A stretch of 64,000 nt of DNA. It comes from Hominiventricola filiformis. GTDB lineage: Bacteria; Bacillota; Clostridia; Lachnospirales; Lachnospiraceae. Each line of letters opens with the position of its first letter. Position 1 is the first letter of the stretch. The notes below the pieces were generated by a model that had not been told where the DNA came from, made no database searches, and worked only from the letters and a program-made list of their open reading frames with translations. Shown in pieces: positions 1 to 8,591 of the stretch. The stretch spans positions 372,001-436,000 of the forward strand of contig NZ_JAJEPS010000001.1 of the NCBI RefSeq assembly GCF_020686965.1. Reading direction: 5' to 3'. The translations under genes and the position numbers were made by a program.

Positions 1-1726
1 TACCCAGATATTTTTCCACATTCTTTTCCGTAATCTGCACACTGGCTTTATTTTTCTCCAGAATCTCCCGGTCTGCCTTTCTGCACAAAGACGCGATTCT
101 TCTCTCCAGTGCACGGACCCCGGACTCTCTTGTATACTGATGAATCACTTTTTCCAGTGCTTTATTGCTGACCCGGAACTGCCCTTCTTTCAGACCATGA
201 CGCTCCATCTGCTTCGGAAGAAGATGCTCTTTCGCAATATGAAGCTTCTCGTTCTCCGTATAGCCGCTGATCTCGATCACTTCCATACGATCCAGAAGCG
301 GTCTGGGAATCGTCTGAATATCATTGGCCGTACAGAGGAACATCACCTCGGAAAGGTCAACCGGAAGTTCCACATAATGATCCCGGAACTTTTCATTCTG
401 CTCACTGTCCAGAACCTCCAGCAGTGCCGAGAAGGTATCTCCCCTGTGATCACTGCTCACCTTGTCGATCTCATCCAGCACCATCAGTGGATTTTTTACT
501 CCCGCATGGCGGAGCCCGTCGGCAATCCGTCCCGGCATGGCACCTATGTATGTACGTCTGTGACCGCGGATCTCCGCTTCATCGTGAACGCCTCCCAGAC
601 AGATACGTACATATTTTTTCTCCAATGCATGGGCAATAGACCTGGCAATGGAAGTCTTACCGGTTCCAGGAGGTCCTACCAGACAGAGAATCGGACTTTC
701 TTTGGCATTCATCATCTTCCGGACAGCCAGGAACTCCAGAATCCGCTCTTTCACCTTCTCCAGACCATAGTGTTCTTCTTCCAGAATTTCTTCCGCTTTT
801 CTAAGATCAAGCCGGTCCTCGCTCCGCTTATCCCACGGCAGCGCCAGCAGTGTCTCGATATATCCGCGGATCACACCTGCTTCCGCAGAATTGGCACCGC
901 TGTTCAGAAAACGCTGAATCTCTTTCTCGATTCGCTCCTTAACTTCCTCTGAGGCTTCCAGTTTCTTCACTTCTTCCCGAAAAGCTGCAGCCTCTGTGTT
1001 CGGGCCATCATCTCCCAGCTCCTCACGGATTACTTTCAGCTGTTCTCGAAGGATATAATCCTTCTGCTGCTTGTCAACCCGTGCCTTTACCTTTTCCTGA
1101 ATACCTCGTCGAAATTTTTCGATCTCAATCTCATTATTCAAAAGCACACACAACAGTTCATAGCGTTCTTCAAAATTTACGGTCTCCAGATACTGCTGAT
1201 GCTCTTCCCAGCGAAATGGGACATGAATGGATATCTGTTCCATCATGTTCTGCACAGTCTGACAGTTTTTGATCTGGCGGGCCATATCCTTGTTCATTTT
1301 TCCTGATGCAGCTGTATACCCTTCAAAAATATCCTGCAGATTTCTGAGCATAGCCTCTTCCGGCAGCCCTTCTTCCACGATATCCGGGATTTCACAGACA
1401 TCCGCCTCCAGATATTCTCCATCTTCCAGCCCGCAAAGCTCTGCCCTGCCTGCTCCTTCTACCAGAATTCGAAGAATATTGTGGGGCATCTTGATAATCT
1501 GTTTTACTTCAACAATAGTACCGATAGAAAACAGTCCGTCCTTGTCCGGATTCTCTGTCTCCGGATCTTTCTGTGTCACTACAAACAATTTCTGATCCTG
1601 CGCCACAGAGCGCTCCACTGCTTTCGCAGATCTGGAACGGCTGACATCAAAATGTGTAATCATTCCCGGAAGAATGGTCATTCCCCGCAATGCCACAGCC
1701 GGCATTTTCAATACGGATCTCTCCAT
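1..1726 (-). CDS. lon: ATP-dependent protease Lon, N-terminal part (runs off window)
   Basis: This gene encodes cytoplasmic Lon, the AAA+ serine protease that degrades misfolded and regulatory proteins. About 575 codons are visible. They cover the N-terminal substrate-binding domain (starting MERSVLKMPAVALRGM) and the AAA+ module, with Walker A GPPGTGKT near residue 350 and Walker B LMVLDEID near residue 415. The protease domain with the Ser-Lys dyad lies beyond the left edge, so catalytic competence cannot be checked. The start is chosen at 1726, behind a GAGGAGG ribosome-binding site. It follows clpX on the same strand, but a strong terminator separates the two, so lon may need its own promoter or read-through. 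Confidence 0.96.
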   Translation of the reverse strand, partial: MERSVLKMPAVALRGMTILPGMITHFDVSRSRSAKAVERSVAQDQKLFVVTQKDPETENPDKDGLFSIGTIVEVKQIIKMPHNILRILVEGAGRAELCGLEDGEYLEADVCEIPDIVEEGLPEEAMLRNLQDIFEGYTAASGKMNKDMARQIKNCQTVQNMMEQISIHVPFRWEEHQQYLETVNFEERYELLCVLLNNEIEIEKFRRGIQEKVKARVDKQQKDYILREQLKVIREELGDDGPNTEAAAFREEVKKLEASEEVKERIEKEIQRFLNSGANSAEAGVIRGYIETLLALPWDKRSEDRLDLRKAEEILEEEHYGLEKVKERILEFLAVRKMMNAKESPILCLVGPPGTGKTSIARSIAHALEKKYVRICLGGVHDEAEIRGHRRTYIGAMPGRIADGLRHAGVKNPLMVLDEIDKVSSDHRGDTFSALLEVLDSEQNEKFRDHYVELPVDLSEVMFLCTANDIQTIPRPLLDRMEVIEISGYTENEKLHIAKEHLLPKQMERHGLKEGQFRVSNKALEKVIHQYTRESGVRALERRIASLCRKADREILEKNKASVQITEKNVEKYLG

Positions 1727-1748
1727 GTTTCTTCCTCCTCTCCGGTCA

Positions 1749-1775
1749 GAAAAAGGGCCTTGAATCAAGGCCCTT
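1749..1775 (-). terminator. Intrinsic terminator after clpX
   Basis: An 11-bp GC-containing stem (arms 1753-1763 and 1765-1775, core AAGGGCCTT) is followed on the minus strand by a T run. It lies between the clpX stop and the lon ribosome-binding site. Confidence 0.85.
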
Positions 1776-1784
1776 TCTTTCCTC

Positions 1785-3008
1785 TTATTTTCTGGTTATC
1801 TCCGGGACTCCGGTGCCTTCTACCGCTTCCCTGGTAACCGTACAGCTCTTAATTGTATCATCCGACGGGATCGTAAACATCAGATCCATCATCGTCTCCT
1901 CCATAATGGACCGAAGGCCTCTGGCACCGGTCTTTCTGGAAATGGTCTTATCCGCGATCGCTTTCACTGCTTCGTCATCAAAGCTTAAGTCTACGCCGTC
2001 CAGCTCAAACAGCTTCTGATACTGTTTGACGATAGAGTTCTTCGGCTCCAGCAGAATTCGTACCATATCATCCCGCTCCAGCGGCTCCAGTGATACGGAG
2101 ATCGGCACACGCCCCATGAACTCCGGAATCATACCAAATTTGATAAAATCTTCCGGAAGCGCATGCTTCAGCAGCTCTCCTACATTATTCTGGCGCTTGT
2201 CACGGATATCTGCATTAAATCCGATGGATTTCTGATCCATACGGGTTTCAATAATCTTGTCGAGTCCCTCAAATGCACCGCCGCAGATAAACAGGATATT
2301 GGTCGTATCGATCTGAATCAGTTCCTGATGCGGATGTTTTCTGCCGCCCTGTGGCGGAACCGATGCTACCGTACCTTCCAGAATCTTCAACAGTGCCTGC
2401 TGAACACCTTCTCCGGACACATCCCTGGTAATAGACGGGTTCTCAGATTTTCTGGTAATCTTATCGATCTCATCGATATAAATAATACCCTTCTGGGCTC
2501 TCTCAATATCGTAATCTGCTGCCTGAATAATCTTCAGAAGAATGTTCTCCACATCTTCTCCCACATAACCGGCTTCCGTCAGCGTCGTCGCATCTGCGAT
2601 AGCAAACGGTACATTTAAAATCTTCGCCAGTGTCTGTGCCAGAAGCGTCTTACCCGAGCCAGTCGGTCCGAGAAGAAGAATATTGCTCTTCTGAAGCTCC
2701 ACATCCAGATCCTGCTGTGCAAGAATTCTCTTATAATGATTGTAAACTGCTACGGAAAGAACTTTCTTGGCTTTCTCCTGACCGATCACATAATCGTCCA
2801 GAAATGCCTTGATTTCCTCCGGTTTCAGAAGATTGATCTCTTCCGCATCCGTTCCGTCTTCCTCATCATTCATCTCTTCTTCGATGATCTCGGAGCACAG
2901 TTCCACGCAGGCATCGCAGATATAGACGCCATTGGGTCCTTTCAGCAGTTTCATAACCTGACTTTCCGTCTTGCCGCAGAAAGAGCATCTGATTTCATTT
3001 CTAGCCAT
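1785..3008 (-). CDS. clpX: ClpX, ATP-dependent unfoldase subunit of ClpXP
   Basis: ClpX unfolds tagged substrates and feeds them into ClpP. At 407 aa it has the usual family length. The N-terminal zinc-binding domain has Cys8, Cys11, Cys31 and Cys34. Walker A is GPTGSGKT at 114-121 and Walker B ends in Asp179-Glu180. The IGF loop that docks on ClpP is at 262-264. It lies 12 bp downstream of clpP in a tig-clpP-clpX run, the arrangement common in Firmicutes and proteobacteria. Nothing is missing. Confidence 0.98.
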   Translation of the reverse strand: MARNEIRCSFCGKTESQVMKLLKGPNGVYICDACVELCSEIIEEEMNDEEDGTDAEEINLLKPEEIKAFLDDYVIGQEKAKKVLSVAVYNHYKRILAQQDLDVELQKSNILLLGPTGSGKTLLAQTLAKILNVPFAIADATTLTEAGYVGEDVENILLKIIQAADYDIERAQKGIIYIDEIDKITRKSENPSITRDVSGEGVQQALLKILEGTVASVPPQGGRKHPHQELIQIDTTNILFICGGAFEGLDKIIETRMDQKSIGFNADIRDKRQNNVGELLKHALPEDFIKFGMIPEFMGRVPISVSLEPLERDDMVRILLEPKNSIVKQYQKLFELDGVDLSFDDEAVKAIADKTISRKTGARGLRSIMEETMMDLMFTIPSDDTIKSCTVTREAVEGTGVPEITRK

Positions 3009-3019
3009 TGAATTCTCCC

Positions 3020-3601
3020 TTAGTGTCCTGCGATAACCTGATCAATCAGTCCGTAAGCTTTCGCCTCTTCCGCAGTCATATAATTATCACGGTCCGTATC
3101 ACGCACAATGACATCCATCGGCTGACCGGTCCGCTCTGACAGAATGCTGTTCAGTTTTTCCTTGGTACGTAAGATATGCTTTGCAGCAATCTCAATCTCC
3201 GTTGCCTGGCCCTGCGCTCCGCCAAGAGGCTGGTGAATCATGATCTCTGCATTCGGAAGAGCGAAACGTTTTCCCTTGGCACCGCCTGCCAGAAGAAATG
3301 CTCCCATGCTGGCTGCCATACCGATGCAGATGGTGGATACATCGCATTTGATGTAATTCATCGTATCATAAATTGCAAAACCTGCGGTCACGGAACCACC
3401 TGGGCTGTTGATGTACAGATGAATATCCTTTCCCGGATCCTCAGATTCCAGGAACAGAAGCTGTGCTACCACCAGGCTTGCGGTAGTCTCATTGACTTCC
3501 TCTCCCAGGAAAATAATTCTCTCTTTCAGAAGCCGGGAGTAGATGTCGTAATTTCTCTCGCCTCGGCTGGTCTGCTCAATGACATAAGGTACTAATGCCA
3601 T
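3020..3601 (-). CDS. clpP: ClpP, ATP-dependent Clp protease proteolytic subunit
   Basis: ClpP is the barrel-shaped serine peptidase that partners ClpX. The frame is open further upstream, but the start is placed at 3601 (MALVPYVIEQ) because a GAGGAGG ribosome-binding site precedes it. This gives 193 aa, the normal length. The catalytic triad is visible: Ser98 in GMAASMG, His123 in MIHQPLGG and Asp172. It lies between tig and clpX and is probably co-transcribed with clpX. Confidence 0.98.
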   Translation of the reverse strand: MALVPYVIEQTSRGERNYDIYSRLLKERIIFLGEEVNETTASLVVAQLLFLESEDPGKDIHLYINSPGGSVTAGFAIYDTMNYIKCDVSTICIGMAASMGAFLLAGGAKGKRFALPNAEIMIHQPLGGAQGQATEIEIAAKHILRTKEKLNSILSERTGQPMDVIVRDTDRDNYMTAEEAKAYGLIDQVIAGH

Positions 3602-3698
3602 GATAAAACTCCTCCTCTCAAAATGCCCCCTCAGAGCATAAAAGGGCACAGCTTAACCCGCCATGCCCCCTCTGATCTCCATATTTCGCGGCTTCTTC

Positions 3699-4985
3699 TT
3701 AAGCCTCTACTGCTGCCTCAGTAACCAGCTCAGCTGCTTTCTGGATTACGATATCCTTCTTCAGCTCTTCTTTCTGGTACTCACCGAAGATCTCTTTTAC
3801 TTTATCTACGTCGAGTTTGTACTGCTCAGCCATCTTAGCATACTCTTTCTCAAGATCTTCCTCAGTAGCTTCCAGCTTCTCAGCCTCTGCAACTGCCTCA
3901 AGAACCAGTCTGCTCTGAATGTTCTGCAGTGCTCTCGGTTTCATCTGCTCTTTGTAATCAGCCTCGGTCATGCCGGTGAACTGGAAGTACTGCTCCAGAG
4001 ACAGACCCTGGCTCTGCATACGGCGTCCGAAATCATCCAGCATCTGCTGAGTCTGATACTCTACCATTGCATCCGGAATGTCCATGGTTGCGTTCTCAAC
4101 GATCTTGCCGATTACTGCATCCTCTTTAGCTCTCTTAGCCTCATCCTCTTTGTCTTTCAGAAGTTTTGCTTTAATATCTGCTTTGTACTCATCCAGAGTA
4201 TCGAACTCGGATACTTCCTGTGCGAACTCATCGTCTGCTTCCGGAAGCTCTTTTACTTTGATTCCGTTTACTTTGCATTTGAATACTGCTTCTTTTCCAG
4301 CCAGCTCTTTTGCACCGTACTCCTCCGGGAAGGTTACGTTTACATCCAGCTCTTTGCCGATCTCAGCGCCTACCAGCTGATCTTCAAATCCTGGGATGAA
4401 AGTATTGGAACCGATCTCAAGATCATAGTTCTCACCCTTACCGCCATCGAAAGCAACACCGTCAACAAATCCTTCGAAATCGATGGTAGCGATGTCACCT
4501 TTCTGTACTGCTCTGTCCTCAACGGTTACGGTTCTGGAGTTAGCCTCGCGCTCTTTATTTACCTGAGCCTCGATCTCCTCATCAGTTACCTCGATCGGTG
4601 CTTTCTCTACCTGGATACCTTTGTACTCACCAAGGGTAACAGCCGGTTTTACAGCTACCTCTGCAGTAAAGATGAACGGTTTTCCGCTTTCGATCTGTAC
4701 TACATCAATCTTCGGATAGGAAACGATCTCCTCACCACACTCCTCAACAGCATCAGAATATGCTTTCGGAAGCATAGCATCTACTGCATCGCTGTAGAAT
4801 ACTTCTTTACCATACATTTTCTCGATCAGCTGTCTTGGTGCTTTTCCTTTACGGAATCCCGGAATGTTAATGCTCTTCTTGGTTTTCTGATATGCACCCT
4901 GAATTGCTTTTTCAACGTCCTCAGCCGGAACCTCAACGGTCAGCTTTGCCATGTTTTTCTCTAATTTTTTTACCTGTACGCTCAT
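3699..4985 (-). CDS. tig: Trigger factor, ribosome-associated chaperone
   Basis: Trigger factor binds the ribosome exit site and holds nascent chains. The 428-aa protein has the N-terminal ribosome-binding domain with the GFRKGKAPR signature loop near residues 43-51, a central FKBP-like PPIase domain, and a long charged helical C-terminal domain. The ATG at 4985 is preceded by AGAAGGAGG. It is the first gene of the tig-clpP-clpX-lon cluster on the minus strand. Confidence 0.98.
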   Translation of the reverse strand: MSVQVKKLEKNMAKLTVEVPAEDVEKAIQGAYQKTKKSINIPGFRKGKAPRQLIEKMYGKEVFYSDAVDAMLPKAYSDAVEECGEEIVSYPKIDVVQIESGKPFIFTAEVAVKPAVTLGEYKGIQVEKAPIEVTDEEIEAQVNKEREANSRTVTVEDRAVQKGDIATIDFEGFVDGVAFDGGKGENYDLEIGSNTFIPGFEDQLVGAEIGKELDVNVTFPEEYGAKELAGKEAVFKCKVNGIKVKELPEADDEFAQEVSEFDTLDEYKADIKAKLLKDKEDEAKRAKEDAVIGKIVENATMDIPDAMVEYQTQQMLDDFGRRMQSQGLSLEQYFQFTGMTEADYKEQMKPRALQNIQSRLVLEAVAEAEKLEATEEDLEKEYAKMAEQYKLDVDKVKEIFGEYQKEELKKDIVIQKAAELVTEAAVEA

Positions 4986-5066
4986 GTTAGAACTGTATCC
5001 TCCTTCTATTTATAGATCAGTATTGCCTGATTTACATACTCATAGACATTGTAGAAGTATAACACA

Positions 5067-5118
5067 AAAAAATGAGGCTGTCCAGCCAAAACGTCCGGAC
5101 AGTCCCATCATTTTCTCA
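5067..5118 (-). terminator. Intrinsic terminator after the SASP gene
   Basis: Imperfect arms around CTGTCC and GGACAG, extended by TGAG/ATCA pairs, are followed on the minus strand by a run of T. It separates the SASP gene from tig. Confidence 0.8.
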
Positions 5119-5139
5119 CTTTTTTGCGTTTTTTATCCG

Positions 5140-5361
5140 TTACTGGCCGGATGACATCTGCTGTTCCTGCTTCATGATCATCTTTTTGACCATTTCACCG
5201 CCAATGGAACCGGCCTGTCTGCTGGTCAGATCGCCATTATAACCTTCTTTTAAGGAGACACCAAGCTCGCTTGCCACTTCTTCCTTAAAACGGTTCATGG
5301 CCGATTTTGCTTCCGGTACTGCCATACGGTTGGTTCCTGACTTTCCGCTCTGATCTGTCAT
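5140..5361 (-). CDS. Small acid-soluble spore protein, alpha/beta type
   Basis: SASPs coat and protect DNA in dormant spores and feed germination. The 73-aa product carries family hallmarks: an N-terminal AKSAMNRFKEEVASELG segment around the germination-protease site, then NGDLTSRQAGSIGGEMVKKM. The start at 5361 is chosen because GGAGGTGAT sits 4 nt upstream; a frame extension of five codons further upstream has no such site. Expression is presumably from a forespore sigma-G promoter, which I did not locate. This gene is the main evidence that the organism makes spores. Confidence 0.95.
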   Translation of the reverse strand: MTDQSGKSGTNRMAVPEAKSAMNRFKEEVASELGVSLKEGYNGDLTSRQAGSIGGEMVKKMIMKQEQQMSSGQ

Positions 5362-5419
5362 GCTAATCACCTCCATGACCCTAGTATGATCCGATCAGGA
5401 AGCAGCCATACTGGAAACT

Positions 5420-5965
5420 TTATCCGTAAATAATTCCCGTCTTCAGCTCCTGTGCTTTTTCTTCCGATACCAGCTGGCTTACCAGATCAAGGGCAAACGG
5501 AATGGCGGTTCCCATGCCTCTGCTGGTCGTCACATTGCCGTCGCGGACCACCTGGTCAAAAACCACTTCTGCACCTTTTAATTTATCTTCAAATCCCGGA
5601 TAGCAGGCAGCTTTCTTTCCTTCCAGAATTCCAAGTCCGCCAAGCACGCTCGGTGCCGCACAGATGGCAGCCACTTTTCTGCCTTCCCTGAAAAACTGTA
5701 ACAGGAGCTCTGTCAGCGGCCGACATTCGCCCAGATATCTGGTTCCCGGCATTCCGCCCGGCAGTACCAGAAGTTCTGCCTCTGAAAAATCCGTTTCTTT
5801 GATACAGCTGTCCGCCGTAACCGGGATCTGATGACTTCCTGTCACCAATCTCCGCTCCGTGATGGATACAGTCTGTGTCTCCACACCTGCTCTTCTCAAA
5901 ATGTCCACAACGGTCAGACCTTCGATTTCTTCAAATCCGTCCGCAAGAAATACACACGCTCTCAT
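5420..5965 (-). CDS. DJ-1/PfpI family protein
   Basis: This 181-aa protein has the DJ-1/ThiJ/PfpI fold, a glutamine-amidotransferase-like family that includes deglycases, chaperones and sensors of oxidative stress. The nucleophile elbow AAICAAPS has Cys102, and the acidic partner is in the FEEIEG motif near residues 11-16. LLVLPGGMPG is the usual strand-loop before the elbow. It is most like the YajL/DJ-1 branch by motif. The exact reaction is not settled for this family, so only the family is called. Confidence 0.9.
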   Translation of the reverse strand: MRACVFLADGFEEIEGLTVVDILRRAGVETQTVSITERRLVTGSHQIPVTADSCIKETDFSEAELLVLPGGMPGTRYLGECRPLTELLLQFFREGRKVAAICAAPSVLGGLGILEGKKAACYPGFEDKLKGAEVVFDQVVRDGNVTTSRGMGTAIPFALDLVSQLVSEEKAQELKTGIIYG

Positions 5966-6061
5966 AAGTCCATCCTCCTTGTTTTCTCATTGAGGATATT
6001 GTACCATTTTCCCATGAAACGTGCTACACTGTATTTCAAACCACACCCTTTAGGAGGCACT

Positions 6062-6511
6062 ATGAAATCATACGAAATTGAGCGAAAATATCTTGTTCCT
6101 GCTGCTCCTGAAAATCTTTCTTCCTTCCCTTATCATGAGATCGAACAGGGATATCTGAGCACCGAACCGGTAGTCCGCATCAGACGCCAGGACGAAGAAT
6201 ACTATCTCACCTACAAGTCAAAAGGTCTGATGATCCGCGAGGAATACAATCTCCCGCTGACAAAGGAATCCTATCTTCATCTGCGCGAAAAAATCGACGG
6301 CCGCCTGATCTCCAAACGCCGTTATCTGATCCCATATGGAGATTATACCATCGAGCTGGATCTCTTTTCCTCACCCAAATCCGGACTTCTGCTCGCCGAG
6401 GTGGAGTTTTCTTCCGAAGAAGAAGCCCTGTCTTTCACCCCGCCATCCTGGTTCGGAGAAGATGTCACAAGCTCTTCTCTCTACCACAACAGCAATCTGA
6501 GTAAATTATAG
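6062..6511 (+). CDS. CYTH domain protein (triphosphate tunnel family)
   Basis: The 149-aa product begins MKSYEIERKYLV, containing the ExExK signature of CYTH (class IV adenylate cyclase / thiamine-triphosphatase / inorganic triphosphatase) enzymes. Further charged residues on alternating strands (VVRIRRQ, YLTYKSKG, ISKRRYLI, IELDLF, LLLAEVEF) fit the eight-stranded tunnel. The frame opens earlier at 5831, but TAGGAGG directly before 6062 fixes the start. The substrate, most likely a nucleoside or inorganic triphosphate, cannot be told from sequence. Its stop overlaps the end of a convergent 52-codon ORF. Confidence 0.88.
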   Translation: MKSYEIERKYLVPAAPENLSSFPYHEIEQGYLSTEPVVRIRRQDEEYYLTYKSKGLMIREEYNLPLTKESYLHLREKIDGRLISKRRYLIPYGDYTIELDLFSSPKSGLLLAEVEFSSEEEALSFTPPSWFGEDVTSSSLYHNSNLSKL

Positions 6512-6664
6512 ATTCTTTCTTCTTTCAATTTCCTGCTTGATCTCCCGGAGCATCTGCTCCGGGCTTTTTGCATCCGGCGGAGCCTCCACTTTCACAGATT
6601 TCATTTTTGCACATTCTTTCAGTATCCACAGTCTTTCATCTGCAGTATTGTTATTTTTTGTCAT
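6506..6664 (-). CDS. Small charged protein of unknown function (52 aa)
   Basis: A 52-codon frame starting MTKNNNTADERLWILKECA and ending QEIERRKNL runs opposite to the CYTH gene. The two genes overlap by 6 bp at their ends. The composition is strongly charged and helical with a central Pro-Pro turn. The sequence GGGG lies about 8 nt before the ATG, a weak ribosome-binding site. I do not recognise a family. It could be a genuine small cytosolic protein or a chance frame. Confidence 0.45.
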   Translation of the reverse strand: MTKNNNTADERLWILKECAKMKSVKVEAPPDAKSPEQMLREIKQEIERRKNL

Positions 6665-6769
6665 TTTATTTTTCCCCTTTTTTATATTTTACATCATTTC
6701 GTTGCATGAAATCAATTTTTCTGTGTAAATTCTTTGTTTTCTTGTAATCGGGCAAGTTATCGCAGGAAA

Positions 6770-6778
6770 TTGCTATAA
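6770..6778 (+). promoter_or_regulatory. Extended -10 promoter for the XRE gene
   Basis: TGCTATAAT is an extended -10 motif about 35 bp before the XRE-type regulator start at 6815. No good -35 box is visible. Confidence 0.5.
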
Positions 6779-6814
6779 TACGTTTCAGGTATTTATATAC
6801 AAAAGAGGTAAGAA

Positions 6815-7141
6815 ATGGAAGACCGCACGATCAGTGCCGTTCTGAAAGATCTCCGGCATCATGCCGGACTTACGCAGGCAGCACTCAGCAAAGAACTTCA
6901 TATCTCCCGACAGGTATATTCCTGCTATGAGACCGGCAGACGGCTTCCTGATCTTGATACAGCAGTCAAGCTCTGCAGCTATTACCATATTACGCTGGAC
7001 GAACTTCTCCATGGCTGCAGTGATGTCATACCGGATCAGTACCGCCAGTTTATAAAATCCTATGATGAATTGAATCCGGAGAATCAGAAAAACATGCATC
7101 TCTATATGCATTTTCTGAAAAATCAGGAAAAATATCCATAA
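6815..7141 (+). CDS. XRE-family helix-turn-helix regulator
   Basis: The 108-aa protein has an N-terminal HTH_3 domain (residues 8-63) with the typical LTQAALSKELHISRQVYSCYE core. A short helical tail, probably for dimerisation, follows. It is preceded by AAGAGGTAAG. No ligand domain or neighbour tells what it controls. It sits alone between convergent genes and ends in a shared terminator. Confidence 0.88.
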   Translation: MEDRTISAVLKDLRHHAGLTQAALSKELHISRQVYSCYETGRRLPDLDTAVKLCSYYHITLDELLHGCSDVIPDQYRQFIKSYDELNPENQKNMHLYMHFLKNQEKYP

Positions 7142-7154
7142 ATACTTTTCGATA

Positions 7155-7188
7155 AAAAGGGACTGCCTTTTCGGCAATCCCTTTTTCT
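7155..7188. terminator. Bidirectional terminator between XRE gene and pyrC
   Basis: AAAAAGGGA and CCCTTTTT arms close over CTGCC/GGCA pairs, giving A and T runs on both sides. It serves the two convergent genes. Confidence 0.85.
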
Positions 7189-7191
7189 TAT

Positions 7192-8454
7192 TTATCCCCT
7201 GTATACGATTTTGCCTGCACAGATGGTATAATGCACTTTTCCCGGCAGAGTCCAGCCCTTGAACGGACTGTTCTCCGCTTTGGAATCGAAATGATCCACC
7301 GTCCACTGCTCATGCTCACCGAAGATCACCAGATCCGCCGGAGCTCCTTCCGTAATACTTCCTGGCACCATCCGATAAAATTCTGCCGGTGCCTTGCTCA
7401 TAAGCCTCATCAGATCCATCAGCGTAATATATCCCGGTTCCACCAAAGAATGAATACCAAGGGCCAGTGATGTTTCCAGTCCTGTAATGCCACTCGGTGC
7501 CTGTGCCATGGGACGTGCTTTTTCCTCCGCGCTGTGAGGTGCATGATCTGTCACAATCATATCGATCGTGCCGTCTTTGATTCCTTCAATAATTGCCTGT
7601 CGATCTGCTTCTGTGCGAAGGGGTGGATTCATTCTTGCCATGGTACCGTATTTCAGGACCGCTTCCTCGGTCAGCGTAAAGTGATGCGGCGTTGCCTCTG
7701 CATGGACATCCGCGCCCAGTTTTTTCGCCAGCCGTACCAGTTCCACGGAATTTTCGGAGCTGATGTGCTGGATGCAGACTGATGCACCCGTGTGAAGTGC
7801 CAGCATACAGTCTCTTGCCACCATCACGTCTTCTGCTGCTCTGGCTGCTCCGCCGTATCCGATCTTTTCCGCTACCGCTCCTTTGTGTACGCCCGGCTCT
7901 GACATGAGTGCCGGATCTTCCTCATGGAATGCCAGCGGAAGCCCCAGTTCTTTTGCTTTCTCCATGGCAGACACAATGAGTTTTTCATCCATCAGTGGAA
8001 TACCGTCATCGGTAAACCCAGCGGCTCCGGCCTCTGCCAGCGCTTCCATATCCGTGAGTTCTTCCCCCTTCAGGCCCTTGGAGATGGCCGCTGCCTGCAG
8101 CACATGGATCAGGGCTTTCTCGCCTTTTTTCTGTACCAGATTCAGTGTCTCCACATTATCAACCGTCGGTTTCGTATTTGCCATGCACACGACTGTCGTA
8201 AATCCGCCTCTTGCCGCTGCCGCCGCTCCGGTGAAAATGTCCTCTTTGTAGGTCAGACCCGGATCCCGGAAATGTACATGGGCATCCATAAGTCCCGGTG
8301 CCACCACGAGCCCTGACGCATCAATCACATCTGCTCCCTCTGCCTCCAGATGCTCTCCCGTTTTCACAATTCCGCTTTCGTCCAGAAGTACATCCATCAC
8401 CTGATCCGTATTGGTTACCGGGTCGAGAACTCTTCCATTCTGAATCAATATCAT
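7192..8454 (-). CDS. pyrC: Dihydroorotase
   Basis: Dihydroorotase interconverts carbamoyl aspartate and dihydroorotate in pyrimidine synthesis. The 420-aa length and motifs fit the class I amidohydrolase type: the metal motif DAHVHFRDPG has His59 and His61, and IVTDHAPHS lies near the C-terminus. It is a stand-alone gene here, not in a pyr operon. A terminator lies just beyond the stop. Confidence 0.95.
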   Translation of the reverse strand: MILIQNGRVLDPVTNTDQVMDVLLDESGIVKTGEHLEAEGADVIDASGLVVAPGLMDAHVHFRDPGLTYKEDIFTGAAAAARGGFTTVVCMANTKPTVDNVETLNLVQKKGEKALIHVLQAAAISKGLKGEELTDMEALAEAGAAGFTDDGIPLMDEKLIVSAMEKAKELGLPLAFHEEDPALMSEPGVHKGAVAEKIGYGGAARAAEDVMVARDCMLALHTGASVCIQHISSENSVELVRLAKKLGADVHAEATPHHFTLTEEAVLKYGTMARMNPPLRTEADRQAIIEGIKDGTIDMIVTDHAPHSAEEKARPMAQAPSGITGLETSLALGIHSLVEPGYITLMDLMRLMSKAPAEFYRMVPGSITEGAPADLVIFGEHEQWTVDHFDSKAENSPFKGWTLPGKVHYTICAGKIVYRG

Positions 8455-8554
8455 ATCTTGTATCCTCCCTCTTCCTGGTTACAGTCTGTTTTTTAATTCT
8501 ATCATACCCCATTCTTCTCTTCCATGCTATACTATTTTAAACGTAAACATGCAG

Positions 8555-8580
8555 AAAGCAGTTACTCCACTGCTTTCGGA
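8555..8580. promoter_or_regulatory. Hairpin in the leader of the LysR gene
   Basis: GAAAGCAGT and ACTGCTTTC form a perfect 9-bp dyad immediately before the GGAAAGG ribosome-binding region of the LysR-type gene. It could be an operator or a translation-control hairpin. Confidence 0.4.
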
Positions 8581-8591
8581 AAGGAATTTTC

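Noticed and set aside
3602..3649. Longer N-terminus for ClpP
   Set aside because: The extension is basic and unlike ClpP, while GAGGAGG sits directly before the internal ATG at 3601.
3663..4964. A 433-codon open frame on the plus strand
   Set aside because: It is the exact antisense of trigger factor. The predicted protein is Leu/Phe/Cys-rich with no domain, and the minus-strand gene is certain.
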